Assembly (NCBI GenBank): GCA_934155165.1
Contig: CAKPGS010000023.1
Location: forward strand, 1 to 21,315
Source: an uncultured Clostridia bacterium
GTDB taxonomy: Bacteria > Bacillota > Clostridia > TANB77 > CAG-508
Direction: 5' to 3'
Length of the DNA stretch: 21,315 nucleotides
Shown: one piece after another, positions 13,536 to 21,310 of the stretch
How positions within the stretch are numbered: position 1 is the first letter of the stretch
Layout of the letters: the number at the start of each line of letters is the position of its first letter
Translations under genes and position numbers: made by a program
The notes under the pieces: model-generated
What the model was told of the DNA's origin: nothing
Seen by the model: the letters and a program-made list of their open reading frames with translations, nothing else
The model's database searches: none

Positions 13536-15923
13536 TTATTCCATTTCTTTACTTAATTTAGCATATTTCTTTAATTTTTCATAAGCTAAATAATTTATTG
13601 TACCTGCTGTAAATTTGCCGTTTTTATCTTTCTTACCTGCAGGAACACCTGTTAAAATTTCAATTCCTTCATCTATTGTAGAAATAGCATATATATGGAA
13701 TTGTTTGTTTTTTACAGCTTCTACAACTTCTTTTGAAAGATGTAGATTTTTTACGTTTTGAATTGGTATCATTACACCATGAGAACCATTTAGTCCACGG
13801 AATTTACATATTTGGAAGAATCCTTCTATTTTTTCGTTAACTCCGCCTATAGGTTGTATTTCGCCTTTTTGATTTACAGAACCAGTAACTGCAATAGATT
13901 GATTTATAGGTATTTCAGATAGACTAGATAAAATAGCATATAGTTCTGTACTAGAAGCACTATCTCCATCTACTCCATTATATAATTGTTCGAAACATAA
14001 GCTTGCTGTAAGAGAAAGTGGAATATCTTGTGCAAATTTTTCTCCTAAATAACCTGTTAAAATCATAACACCCTTAGAGTGTGTAGAACCAGAAAGTTCA
14101 ACTTCTCTTTCTACGTTTACAATTCCTGTTTTTCCAATATAAGTATTTGCTGTAATTTTAGCTGGTTTTCCAAAAGAATAATCTCCAATAGTCATTACAG
14201 TTAATCCGTTTATTTGGCCAACTTCACTGCCTTCTGTGTTTATTAAAAGTGTGTTATCTTCTATCATTTCTAAATATTTTGTATCATATTTTTTTACTCT
14301 TTCTATTCTTTCAAAAAGAGCTTTATCAATATATTTTTCAGTAATATACTTAGATTTATCAAGCTTTGCCCAAGTTGCAGCTTCACCAATTATTTGTGCT
14401 AAATCGTTAAACCTAGTTGAAAGTTTATCTTTATCGTTAGCAATTTGTGTTGCATAATCTATAAGTCCTGCCATACCAGATTTATCAAGAGGAAGTAAGT
14501 TTTCTTGCTCACAGAAACCAGAAGCAAATCTAGCAAGTTTATTCATGTTTTCAATAGTACGAGGTGCATCATCTTCAAATTCTACTTTTATTTTAAACAA
14601 TTTTCTAAAGTCATGGTCTAAAGATAAAAGTGTATGATAAATATTTGTGCCACCAATTAATATAACTTTTACATCTAATGGAATAGGTTCAGGTTTTAAA
14701 GAAACCATTACCATAGAAGAACGTTGGTCAACAGTGTTTTCTATTGATAATTGTTTTACTTTTAACGCCTTTTTTAAAGCATCGTAACAAATTCCATTTG
14801 CAACTAAATCTTCAGCTTGGAAAAGTATATAACCTCCATTTGCCATATGCATTAATCCCGGTTTTAACATTGTAAAATCTGTTTTTAAAGAACCATAATA
14901 ATTTTCGTATTCTAACATACCGAAAATATTGTGATAAGAATAATTAGAATCCATTATAACAGGAGCACCCTCTGTATTGCTGTTATCTATAAATAAATTA
15001 ACTCTGTAATTTAACCATGGCTCTGGTGCTTGTGGGCGAGGCCCTTGCATTGGTTGATTTGAATTTTGTTTTGGTTCATTTATAAATAAGGCAATATTTT
15101 TTAATATGTCTTCTCTAATTCCATTAAAATAAGTTGTTAATTTTTTATTACGTTTAAATTTAGATTTTATATTATTAATTGGAATATTAATTGTAAGTAA
15201 AGCAATATTATTTTGCCATTCTTCAATTTTTTCATTTACTTGTCTTTCAATAGCTTTTATTTCGCTAATTACAGCCATTATTTTTTCTTGAACTATTGTA
15301 GATTTTTGTTCGAATTCTTTTTTTATTTCAGGATCTAATTTTTCAAATTCATCTTGCTCAACTGTTTTACCATCTATAACAGGCATCATATAAATTCCTG
15401 TTTGAGAGCTTTTTACAAAAAAACCAAATTTTATTGCTTCTTTATTTAAGTTTTCCATTAAAGCTGCTTTTTTATCTTCAAAATCTTGTTTTATTAAAGA
15501 TTTTTCTTTTTCAAAATCTTCATTATTAAAAGTATTTTTTAAATCTTTTCTAATATCTTTTACAAAGTTTTCCATAGTTTTTTTGAATTCTTTTCCTTGA
15601 CCAGCAGGGAAAGAAACACAAACAGGTTCGTTTGGTTTTTCAAAATTATAAATATAACACCAATCTAATGGAGCTTTTTTCTTTTTAGAAATTTTGTCTA
15701 AATAATTTTTTGTATATTTTGTTTTTCCAACACCGCTAGGACCTTCTAAGAATAAATTGTAACCTTTTACATTTACATTAAGACCAAATTCTAGAGCTTT
15801 TATACCTCTATCTTGACCAATACCAGTATTAATTGGCTCTAAATTTTCTGTAGATTCAAAAGTAAAAACTTCAGGATTACAAACAACACGTAAATCCTTA
15901 TAATTTAATTCATTTTTTTTCAT
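13536..15923 (-). CDS. LonB-like ATP-dependent protease
   Basis: AAA+ serine protease of the Lon-like family found in Clostridia without the classical Lon N-terminal domain. Numbered from Met at 15923 (795 residues): Walker A GPSGVGKT at 62-68, a long insertion with charged helices in the middle, the conserved LKPGLMHMANGGYILFQ segment, and a C-terminal Lon protease domain with catalytic Ser655 (DGDSASS) and Lys698 (GGVNEKIEGF). The 43-residue Ser-Lys spacing equals that of Lon. The first in-frame ATG is at 15941, touching the rimI stop, but has no ribosome binding site; GAAGG lies seven bases before ATG 15923, so I prefer that start. Last gene of the operon. Expected to degrade damaged or regulatory proteins; targets unknown. 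Confidence 0.92.
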   Translation of the reverse strand: MKKNELNYKDLRVVCNPEVFTFESTENLEPINTGIGQDRGIKALEFGLNVNVKGYNLFLEGPSGVGKTKYTKNYLDKISKKKKAPLDWCYIYNFEKPNEPVCVSFPAGQGKEFKKTMENFVKDIRKDLKNTFNNEDFEKEKSLIKQDFEDKKAALMENLNKEAIKFGFFVKSSQTGIYMMPVIDGKTVEQDEFEKLDPEIKKEFEQKSTIVQEKIMAVISEIKAIERQVNEKIEEWQNNIALLTINIPINNIKSKFKRNKKLTTYFNGIREDILKNIALFINEPKQNSNQPMQGPRPQAPEPWLNYRVNLFIDNSNTEGAPVIMDSNYSYHNIFGMLEYENYYGSLKTDFTMLKPGLMHMANGGYILFQAEDLVANGICYDALKKALKVKQLSIENTVDQRSSMVMVSLKPEPIPLDVKVILIGGTNIYHTLLSLDHDFRKLFKIKVEFEDDAPRTIENMNKLARFASGFCEQENLLPLDKSGMAGLIDYATQIANDKDKLSTRFNDLAQIIGEAATWAKLDKSKYITEKYIDKALFERIERVKKYDTKYLEMIEDNTLLINTEGSEVGQINGLTVMTIGDYSFGKPAKITANTYIGKTGIVNVEREVELSGSTHSKGVMILTGYLGEKFAQDIPLSLTASLCFEQLYNGVDGDSASSTELYAILSSLSEIPINQSIAVTGSVNQKGEIQPIGGVNEKIEGFFQICKFRGLNGSHGVMIPIQNVKNLHLSKEVVEAVKNKQFHIYAISTIDEGIEILTGVPAGKKDKNGKFTAGTINYLAYEKLKKYAKLSKEME

Positions 15924-15941
15924 TGGTAAACCTTCTTTCAT

Positions 15942-16379
15942 TTAAATATATAATGTCATAATAATGGCATTATCTGTATTTTTATAATATTTCTTTCGTA
16001 TTCCTAATCTTGTAAAATTGAATTTTTCGTATAATTTAATTGCATTTGTATTATTTTCATTTACTTCTAAAGTGACGGAAGTATATTTTAAACTTTTGGC
16101 TATATTAATTAGTTCGGTTAAAATTTGAGTTGCAATGCCTAAGTTTCTCATATTTTTTTTAGTAACAATATTTGTTATATGAACATCATCAACAGATTTC
16201 CAAATTCCACCAAAACCAACTATTTCGTTGTTAATTTTAGCAACTATGTATATAGAGTTTTCATTTTCTAATTCTTGTTTAAAAACATTATAGTTCCAAA
16301 AATCATCAAATTCAGTTTCTAAAATATTTGAAATTGAGTCTAAATCAGAAACTTTCATATTATTTAATTCTAAATTCAT
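15942..16379 (-). CDS. rimI: Ribosomal-protein-alanine N-acetyltransferase-like RimI
   Basis: GNAT-fold acetyltransferase, 145 residues. It is classically responsible for acetylating the N-terminal Ala of S18, though in many Bacillota the real substrate is untested. The acetyl-CoA-binding motif A is visible as NIVTKKNMRNLGIATQIL (about residues 70-87, with the RxxGxA/G pattern), followed by the VTLEVNENNTNAIKLYEKFNF segment typical of RimI and a final KYYKNTDNAIIM. ATG overlaps the tsaB stop (ATGA), with AGGAAGG upstream. The trio tsaE-tsaB-rimI is a very common operon, which supports the RimI name over a generic GNAT. Confidence 0.93.
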   Translation of the reverse strand: MNLELNNMKVSDLDSISNILETEFDDFWNYNVFKQELENENSIYIVAKINNEIVGFGGIWKSVDDVHITNIVTKKNMRNLGIATQILTELINIAKSLKYTSVTLEVNENNTNAIKLYEKFNFTRLGIRKKYYKNTDNAIIMTLYI

Positions 16380-17074
16380 TTCAATTTTCCTTCCTCTAAT
16401 TGTCTTTCTGCTTGAGATTTTTTTAAGTACATAGGGGATAAAGAATTATCAAAATTCAAATTATTTTTGTAATGGTTAAAAGCTGCAATACCTATAGAAG
16501 CGGCATTACATTTGTTGGTATTATTTTGTGCAAAATTTGCATTTTTAAAGGTAGTTTTCAACAAGTTATTAAATTCAACACTACCATCACCTACAAAAGT
16601 TATTTCTTCATCAATAAATGGTTTTAGTGTATTAATTATAGAATTTATATCTGTAGATAAATAATCTAATTTTAGTTCATAAATACCATTTTTATTTTTA
16701 TACAATGATGCATAAGCATTATTATTTTTTGCATTAATTATAGAACAAACATATTTTGAATTTTCAACATTATATGCTAAGCCTTCTAAAGAACTTATTC
16801 CAAAAGAAGGTTTATTATATACATCTACAAAAGCTTTTATTGTTGAAATTCCTATACGAATACCTGTAAAAGAACCAGGGCCTTTACTACAAGCAAATAA
16901 ATCTATGTCTGCAAGCGTTAGATTTGTTTCATCAAAAGCTTTTTTTATCATAGGCATTAAATTTTCAGAATGTGAAAGTGCATTATCTATAGAATTTTTA
17001 TATAAAACTGTATTATCTTCTAATATAGCAACACTACAAACAATACTTGATGTTTCAACACTTAAAATCTTCAA
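16376..17074 (-). CDS. tsaB: tRNA t6A37 synthesis protein TsaB
   Basis: Non-catalytic ASKHA-fold partner of TsaD in making threonylcarbamoyl-A37 on ANN-decoding tRNAs. The protein begins MKILSVETSS and carries the family motifs HSENLMPMIKKAF (about 32-44), CSKGPGSFTGIRIG (about 59-72) and the C-terminal SPMYLKKSQAERQ. I choose the TTG start at 17074 because AGAGGTG (17087-17081) lies six bases before it. A GTG start at 17083, three codons earlier, would sit inside that ribosome binding site. It overlaps tsaE by 20 bp and rimI by 4 bp, indicating coupled translation. tsaD is not in the window. Confidence 0.95.
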   Translation of the reverse strand: MKILSVETSSIVCSVAILEDNTVLYKNSIDNALSHSENLMPMIKKAFDETNLTLADIDLFACSKGPGSFTGIRIGISTIKAFVDVYNKPSFGISSLEGLAYNVENSKYVCSIINAKNNNAYASLYKNKNGIYELKLDYLSTDINSIINTLKPFIDEEITFVGDGSVEFNNLLKTTFKNANFAQNNTNKCNAASIGIAAFNHYKNNLNFDNSLSPMYLKKSQAERQLEEGKLK

Positions 17075-17522
17075 AATTTTCACCTCTTAATCTAAAATTG
17101 CCATGGAAATCTAATTCCAAGCATCTATCGTTTTCGTTTTCAAAGTTTCTTGTAAAGTTAATTTTCATATAGTTATTAGGAAGAACTTGCTCAATTAATT
17201 CGCCCCATTCAATAATACAAATACCTTTAGAAAAGTATTCATCACCACCAATTGCATAAAACTCGTCAACATCTTCTAATCTATAAACATCAAAATGATA
17301 TAAATTAATATTTTCAGAATTGTATTCATTTACAATTGTAAATGTAGGGCTAGAAATTTCATTTTCTAAGCCGAAATAACTTAAAATACCTTGAGTAAGT
17401 TTAGTTTTACCAGAACCTAAATCACCTGTTAAAACAATAATATCGCCAATTTGTAATTTACTAGCTAAAAACTTACCAAAATTAATTGTATCATTTTCAG
17501 AATGAGTAAAAATCTTTTGCAT
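17055..17522 (-). CDS. tsaE: tRNA t6A37 synthesis ATPase TsaE
   Basis: P-loop ATPase that drives turnover of the TsaB-TsaD complex in t6A formation. All family hallmarks are present in 155 residues: Walker A LTGDLGSGKTKLTQG (about 31-45), SSPTFTIVNEY, the YHFDVYRLEDVDEF segment, and IIEWGELIEQVLP. AAGGAG precedes the ATG by seven bases. First gene of a four-gene minus-strand operon (tsaE-tsaB-rimI-lonB-like) with a recognisable promoter upstream. The overlap with tsaB (20 bp) is larger than usual but real given both conserved ends. Confidence 0.97.
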   Translation of the reverse strand: MQKIFTHSENDTINFGKFLASKLQIGDIIVLTGDLGSGKTKLTQGILSYFGLENEISSPTFTIVNEYNSENINLYHFDVYRLEDVDEFYAIGGDEYFSKGICIIEWGELIEQVLPNNYMKINFTRNFENENDRCLELDFHGNFRLRGENFEDFKC

Positions 17523-17557
17523 AAAAACTCCTTAAAAACTAAATAAAATCTTAATGT

Positions 17558-17586
17558 ATTGTATATTAAAATGTGAAATTTGTAAA
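17558..17586 (-). promoter_or_regulatory. Predicted promoter of the tsaE operon
   Basis: On the minus strand TTTACA (17586-17581), 17 bp, TACAAT (17563-17558), about 36 bases before the tsaE start. It diverges from the GNAT gene promoter within a 260 bp intergenic region that holds no other gene I can see. Confidence 0.65.
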
Positions 17587-17715
17587 TGAATTTTAGAAAT
17601 ATTTATTATGATCTGAAAAATAGATTAAAACTTTTAAAATTATTACAAATTGAAATCAATGTCTTAATTTGTCGAATACATGCGAACGAAATATGATTTT
17701 TTTTATGTCATTTTA

Positions 17716-17744
17716 TTGTAATTAAAAAATGCTAATAGTACAAT
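17716..17744 (+). promoter_or_regulatory. Predicted promoter of the GNAT gene
   Basis: TTGTAA (17716-17721), 17 bp, TACAAT (17739-17744), 38 bases before the start codon at 17783. It may also serve enolase downstream. Confidence 0.6.
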
Positions 17745-17782
17745 ATGCATTATTGAAATCTTAAAAGAAGAGGATGAGTTAA

Positions 17783-18343
17783 ATGAGGGAGTTAGAAACC
17801 GAAAGGTTATTTTTAAGAAAATTTCATGAAGAAGATTTAGAAGATGCCTATAAGAATTGGGCAAGTAGTAAAAAAATTGCAGGATGCTTTGATTATAAAA
17901 AACACGAAAGTAAAGAAGAAAGTAAAGTTATGATAGCATCATTAAGAAATGAATTTGCAAATGGAGAGCCTGTATGGGTATTAGAATGTAAAAAAACAGG
18001 AAAAGCAATAGGCTATATAAGAATAGTATTAGAAAATGAAAGAAAATGTAATATGTCTGCATTTATAATAGGAGAAAAATATGAAAAAGAAGGTTATCTT
18101 GAAGAAGCTTTGGAAAGAGTTATAAAATTTTTAATAATAGAAAAAGGATATGATATTTTATCAACATATTTCTTTGATTATGATGAAGAGTTAACAAAAT
18201 TCAATGAAAGTGTTTTAGAAAAAGTAAATATGCAAAAAGAAGCAGTTCTTAGAAATAGAAAAGTAAATAAAGAAAATGGAAAAATGATAAGTAAAATAAT
18301 TTATTCTGTAATTAAAGAAGATTTAATGAAAAAAGCAGTATAA
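17783..18343 (+). CDS. GNAT-family N-acetyltransferase (RimJ/RimL-like)
   Basis: A 186-residue acetyltransferase of the GNAT superfamily. It opens with ETERLFLRKFHEEDLEDAY, the standard first strand and helix of the RimJ/RimL-like branch, followed by VWVLECKKTGKAIGYIRI (strands of the acyl-CoA fold) and AFIIGEKYEKEGYLEEALERVI, the position of the CoA-binding motif A. That motif is degenerate: the usual RxxGxG/A glycine pattern is only partly kept (EKEGYLEEA). Substrate unknown; such proteins acetylate protein N termini, antibiotics or small amines. AGAGG precedes the ATG. It is transcribed towards enolase with an 82 bp gap and no terminator between. Confidence 0.82.
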   Translation: MRELETERLFLRKFHEEDLEDAYKNWASSKKIAGCFDYKKHESKEESKVMIASLRNEFANGEPVWVLECKKTGKAIGYIRIVLENERKCNMSAFIIGEKYEKEGYLEEALERVIKFLIIEKGYDILSTYFFDYDEELTKFNESVLEKVNMQKEAVLRNRKVNKENGKMISKIIYSVIKEDLMKKAV

Positions 18344-18425
18344 AATAATATAAATTCTTCCATAATTGTATAAATTTATTTAGATTAGTAAAAAATAGAT
18401 TTATATAGTTAAGGAGGTTTTTTTT

Positions 18426-19691
18426 ATGAAAGATTTTTTAGGAATAGCAAATGTAAAAGCAATTCAGGTTTTAGATTCAAGAGGAAATCCAACAGTTCAA
18501 GTAGAGGTTGTAACAGAGCATGGATTTTCTGGAATAGCTATTGTTCCTTCAGGTGCTTCTACAGGAAGTTTTGAAGCAGTAGAATTACGAGATGGCAATA
18601 AAGAAAAATATTTAGGTAAAAGTGTTGAAATTGCAGTTGAAAACGTAAATAAAAAAATAGCAAGTAAATTAATTGGTATGAATGTATATGAACAAAGAAA
18701 AATAGACGATTTTCTAATAGAATTAGATGGAACAAAAAATAAATCTAGATTAGGAGCAAATGCACTTTTAGGAGTTTCTCTAGCTGTTGCAAAAGCAGCT
18801 GCAAATTCACTTGGAATAGGATTATATCAATATATAGGAGGAATAAATGCAACAGAAATGCCAATTCCAATGATGAATATTTTAAATGGTGGAAAGCATT
18901 CAGATAACAATATAAGTATGCAGGAATTTATGATAATTCCTGTAGGAACAAAAAGTTTTGCTAAAAGATTGCAAATAGGAACAGAAGTATACCATAATTT
19001 AAAGAAAATTTTAAAAGAAAGTGGACATGTAATTTCAGTTGGAGATGAAGGTGGTTTTGCACCAAACTTGGAAAATGAAGAAGAAGCAATAGAAAGCATA
19101 ATAAAAGCAATAGAAAAAGCAGGTTATAAACCAGGAGTAGATGTATGTTTAGCCTTAGATGTAGCAAGTACAGAAATGTATGATGAAGCAAAGAAAGAAG
19201 GAAAAGATGGCTATTTATTCTGGAAAACAGGAGAATATAAAACAAAAGAAGAAATGATAGATTATTTGTGTATGTTAGTAGAAAAATATCCTATAATTTC
19301 AATAGAAGATGGATTAGCAGAAGAAGATTGGGAAGCTTGGAAAATACTAACGGAAAAAATAGGAGATAAATGCCAGCTTGTAGGAGATGACTTATTTGTA
19401 ACAAATGTAGAAAGACTTGAAAAGGGTATAACAAATAAAATTGCAAATGCAATACTAATAAAATTTAATCAGATAGGAACATTAACAGAAACATTAGATG
19501 CAATAAAAATGGCTCAAAAATATGGTTATAAAACAATAATTTCACATCGCTCTGGAGAAACGGAAGATACTACTATAGCAGATTTAGCAGTAGCAGTAAA
19601 TGCAGGGCAAATAAAAACAGGAGCACCTTGTAGAACAGATAGAGTAGCAAAATATAACAGACTTTTAAATATAGAAGATGAGATAAATTAA
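18426..19691 (+). CDS. eno: Enolase
   Basis: Glycolytic enzyme converting 2-phosphoglycerate to phosphoenolpyruvate; needs magnesium. The 421 residues cover the whole fold. N-terminal domain: LDSRGNPTVQVEV (16-28) and the mobile loop PSGASTGS (41-48). Barrel: GGKHSDNN, catalytic Glu208 in VGDEGGF, metal ligands Asp245 (LALDVAS), the Glu in SIEDGLAEEDW and the Asp in LVGDDLFVTN, catalytic Lys346 in LIKFNQIGTL, and His374 in ISHRSGETEDT. The end, GAPCRTDRVAKYNRLLNIEDE, is the usual Bacillota form and the protein stops there. AAGGAGG precedes ATG 18426. Its product PEP is what the PPDK in this window handles. Confidence 0.98.
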   Translation: MKDFLGIANVKAIQVLDSRGNPTVQVEVVTEHGFSGIAIVPSGASTGSFEAVELRDGNKEKYLGKSVEIAVENVNKKIASKLIGMNVYEQRKIDDFLIELDGTKNKSRLGANALLGVSLAVAKAAANSLGIGLYQYIGGINATEMPIPMMNILNGGKHSDNNISMQEFMIIPVGTKSFAKRLQIGTEVYHNLKKILKESGHVISVGDEGGFAPNLENEEEAIESIIKAIEKAGYKPGVDVCLALDVASTEMYDEAKKEGKDGYLFWKTGEYKTKEEMIDYLCMLVEKYPIISIEDGLAEEDWEAWKILTEKIGDKCQLVGDDLFVTNVERLEKGITNKIANAILIKFNQIGTLTETLDAIKMAQKYGYKTIISHRSGETEDTTIADLAVAVNAGQIKTGAPCRTDRVAKYNRLLNIEDEIN

Positions 19692-19738
19692 TAATTAAGA
19701 TGTAATTATATTTTTATGTAAAAATAAGTAGACATAAT

Positions 19739-19767
19739 TTGCGAAAAGGCTTAAAATATGTTATACT
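19739..19767 (+). promoter_or_regulatory. Predicted promoter of the HTH/coiled-coil gene pair
   Basis: TTGCGA (19739-19744), 17 bp, TATACT (19762-19767), 60 bases before the start at 19828. The only terminator-like sequence between enolase and here is a weak AT-only hairpin (TAATTA repeats near 19689-19709 followed by T's), so some read-through from eno is possible. Confidence 0.65.
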
Positions 19768-19827
19768 ATAAAAGTAACTGTAAATAAAATACAATTTAGC
19801 TAAAATTAGTTAAAAAGGAGGATTTTT

Positions 19828-20151
19828 ATGGGACAAAAACAGTCAGCACGGGTAGGCGAAATGATGAAAAATTTTTTACGTTTGCATAATGAAGGAAAGG
19901 ATATTTCAGAAATTGCAGAAATGTATCATCTTTCAGATCAAACTGTATATTTAAAATTGCAAGAAATAGCCAATAAGGAAGGAATTACAAGAGAAGAACT
20001 TTTAAGTAGACCACATAAGAAACATGTTGTAACAAAGCAGAGAAAAGTTGTGAAGACAATAGATTCTTTTGAGTTAAAAAAAGATTTTGAAGAATTGCAA
20101 AGGAATATTGATAAAATTCTGGTAAACATTGATGAAGCAGTAGCAGAATAA
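19828..20151 (+). CDS. Small helix-turn-helix protein of unknown role
   Basis: I do not recognise a named family. The 107 residues hold an N-terminal helix-turn-helix (about residues 14-55): FLRLHNEGKDISEIAEMYH, then LSDQTVYLKLQEIANKEGI, the pattern of a recognition helix after a short turn, like resolvase or sigma-like HTHs. A basic linker follows (RPHKKHVVTKQRKVVK, about 61-76), then an amphipathic Leu/Ile-rich helix (FELKKDFEELQRNIDKILVN) that could dimerise or contact a partner. AAGGAGG lies before the ATG. The next gene starts 14 bases after its stop, and the stop is fused to that gene's ribosome binding site, so the two proteins are probably made together. Confidence 0.8.
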   Translation: MGQKQSARVGEMMKNFLRLHNEGKDISEIAEMYHLSDQTVYLKLQEIANKEGITREELLSRPHKKHVVTKQRKVVKTIDSFELKKDFEELQRNIDKILVNIDEAVAE

Positions 20152-20164
20152 GGAGGACAATAAT

Positions 20165-20968
20165 ATGAAACCAGTAGGATTGACCAGTAAAATTATGGAA
20201 GAAAAATTAAAAATAGGATGGACAGAAGAAGATTTTGCAAATCACTTTCAAATTCCAATAGAAAGTTTTTCCGAATCAGTTAGAAAGACTTTTTCACAAA
20301 GAGCTTGTAAGGATTTCTTTAACCGGTTATATAAAAATCAGAAGGTAAAAGAAAAGCATATGAAAAATGCTAAAAAAAGAAAAAAGATTCCGGATACTCA
20401 AAATAAGGAAGAAAGTATAATATCACTTGAACTTCTAAAAAATGAAGAAGAAAAGCAAAAAGAATTGCTTTGCCAGCTAGAAGGTAAACATCAAGAACTT
20501 GTAAGTAGAAGAATGAATGCCATGTCAATATTAAAGAACAAAAAGGCTGACTTACTAGAACTTAAGAAGATTGTAGCGAAGCATCAAAGCGAAATCGAAA
20601 ATGTAATTCAGGAAGTGAATGACATTTCAAAACAAATGAATAAAAAACTAGAAGAAATACATGCTTCTGAAGAAAATCTCGAAAATATTAAAAAAAGCAT
20701 AAAAAAACAGCAGGTTATTGAAATATTTGCTTACGAGAACGGGAGCATTGAAGCAGAAGGAGTTGTTTTTGAAGTAAATTCAGAAAATTGGAAAGAAGCC
20801 TTTAATGATATGATTGCAGATGAAAAAATGGGAAATCTAACAATTAATCAAATAAAGCAGCTAGCAAAGTTAAGAGAATATACAAAATCTCTAGAAGCGG
20901 AAGAAATAAAATACAATATAACATTTGAATCCGAAGAATCTGAGAAAGTATTTCAGAAAATTGCTTAA
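20165..20968 (+). CDS. HTH plus coiled-coil protein of unknown role
   Basis: Unrecognised 267-residue protein. Residues about 10-60 look like a second DNA-binding domain (KLKIGWTEEDFANHFQIPIE, then SVRKTFSQRACKDFFNRLYK), ending in a very basic patch (KEKHMKNAKKRKK, about 63-75). Residues about 85-185 form a long heptad-like coiled coil rich in Glu, Lys and Leu. The last 80 residues (from QVIEIFAYENGSIEAEG) look like a small compact domain, with EIKYNITFESEESEKVF at the end. The architecture suggests a DNA-bound dimer with an effector-sensing or partner-binding end. GGAGG sits between the upstream stop and this ATG. A strong terminator follows at 21004. A structural or transcriptional role is inference. 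Confidence 0.78.
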   Translation: MKPVGLTSKIMEEKLKIGWTEEDFANHFQIPIESFSESVRKTFSQRACKDFFNRLYKNQKVKEKHMKNAKKRKKIPDTQNKEESIISLELLKNEEEKQKELLCQLEGKHQELVSRRMNAMSILKNKKADLLELKKIVAKHQSEIENVIQEVNDISKQMNKKLEEIHASEENLENIKKSIKKQQVIEIFAYENGSIEAEGVVFEVNSENWKEAFNDMIADEKMGNLTINQIKQLAKLREYTKSLEAEEIKYNITFESEESEKVFQKIA

Positions 20969-21003
20969 AAAAAGTAAAAAATCTAAAAGTCTCAAAAAAT
21001 CTA

Positions 21004-21041
21004 AAAAGTGTAGATTGAATTTCAATCTACACTTTTCTTTT
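21004..21041 (+). terminator. Rho-independent terminator after the coiled-coil gene
   Basis: AAAAGTGTAGATTGAA (21004-21019) and TTCAATCTACACTTTT (21021-21036) are perfect inverted complements (about 14 usable pairs), followed by CTTTTT. It closes the two-gene unit and is symmetrical enough to work in both directions. Confidence 0.9.
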
Positions 21042-21045
21042 TGGA

Positions 21046-21073
21046 AGCGGTTAAGCTATGCAGTTTACGAACT
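21046..21073 (+). repeat. Direct repeat copy 1 (AGCGGTTAAGC ... TTACGAACT)
   Basis: AGCGGTTAAGC, a short variable core, then TTACGAACT. The second copy lies 239 bp downstream and differs only in the core and one base. The core can fold AAGC against GTTT here and AAGC against GCTT in copy 2. This copy sits inside a closing helix, TTTTTGGAA (21038-21046) with TTCCAAAAA (21085-21093). The gene-free stretch 20969-21315 holds this repeat, two terminator-like hairpins and one long hairpin, and no ORF I would call. Confidence 0.6.
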
Positions 21074-21110
21074 TTGGCATTCCTTTCCAAAAAACATTTT
21101 AGGGTTGTTA

Positions 21111-21166
21111 CATCAAAGGTAGTAAATGATATGTTAAGCAAACATCATTACACGGTTACTTTGATG
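21111..21166 (+). other. Long stepped hairpin, candidate structured RNA
   Basis: CATCAAAG (21111-21118) pairs with CTTTGATG (21159-21166); inside, GTAAATG (21122-21128) pairs with CATTAC (21146-21151) with one bulge; at the tip ATGTT (21131-21135) pairs with AACAT (21141-21145) around AAGCA. About 19 pairs in three steps without any coding frame suggest a structured RNA or a palindromic element. Confidence 0.5.
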
Positions 21167-21218
21167 AAATAACGTTTTAAAGGTATGGATGTATTTGTTT
21201 CACAGCAGTAAATGCTAC

Positions 21219-21254
21219 AAAGCCCCTTAGATTAATTAGGGGGCTTTGGTGTTT
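21219..21254 (+). terminator. Terminator-like GC-rich hairpin
   Basis: AAAGCCCC (21219-21226) and GGGGCTTT (21240-21247) form an 8 bp GC-rich stem with a 13-base loop, followed by GGTGTTTT. There is no protein gene just upstream, so it may end a non-coding transcript across 21040-21250. The T-tract is imperfect. Confidence 0.55.
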
Positions 21255-21284
21255 TATATTTTATATAGATAGTGTCATATTTGG

Positions 21285-21310
21285 AGCGGTTAAGCAACAG
21301 CTTACGAACT
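21285..21310 (+). repeat. Direct repeat copy 2 (AGCGGTTAAGC ... TTACGAACT)
   Basis: AGCGGTTAAGC, AACAG core, CTTACGAACT, the second copy of the motif at 21046-21073, in the same orientation and also preceded by TTGG. TAAGC and GCTTA pair around AACA. The window ends five bases later, so the full unit and any further copies are not visible. Confidence 0.6.

Noticed and set aside
20925..21122. 65-codon Lys/Ser-rich frame at the end of the coiled-coil gene
   Set aside because: Overlaps the real gene in another frame and runs straight through a strong terminator hairpin; no ribosome binding site.
21046..21310. Integron attC sites or a CRISPR array at the right end
   Set aside because: GTTAAGC resembles an integron core site and the repeats are spaced, but there is no matching inverse core, no integrase or cas gene, and the 239 bp spacing is far too long for CRISPR.
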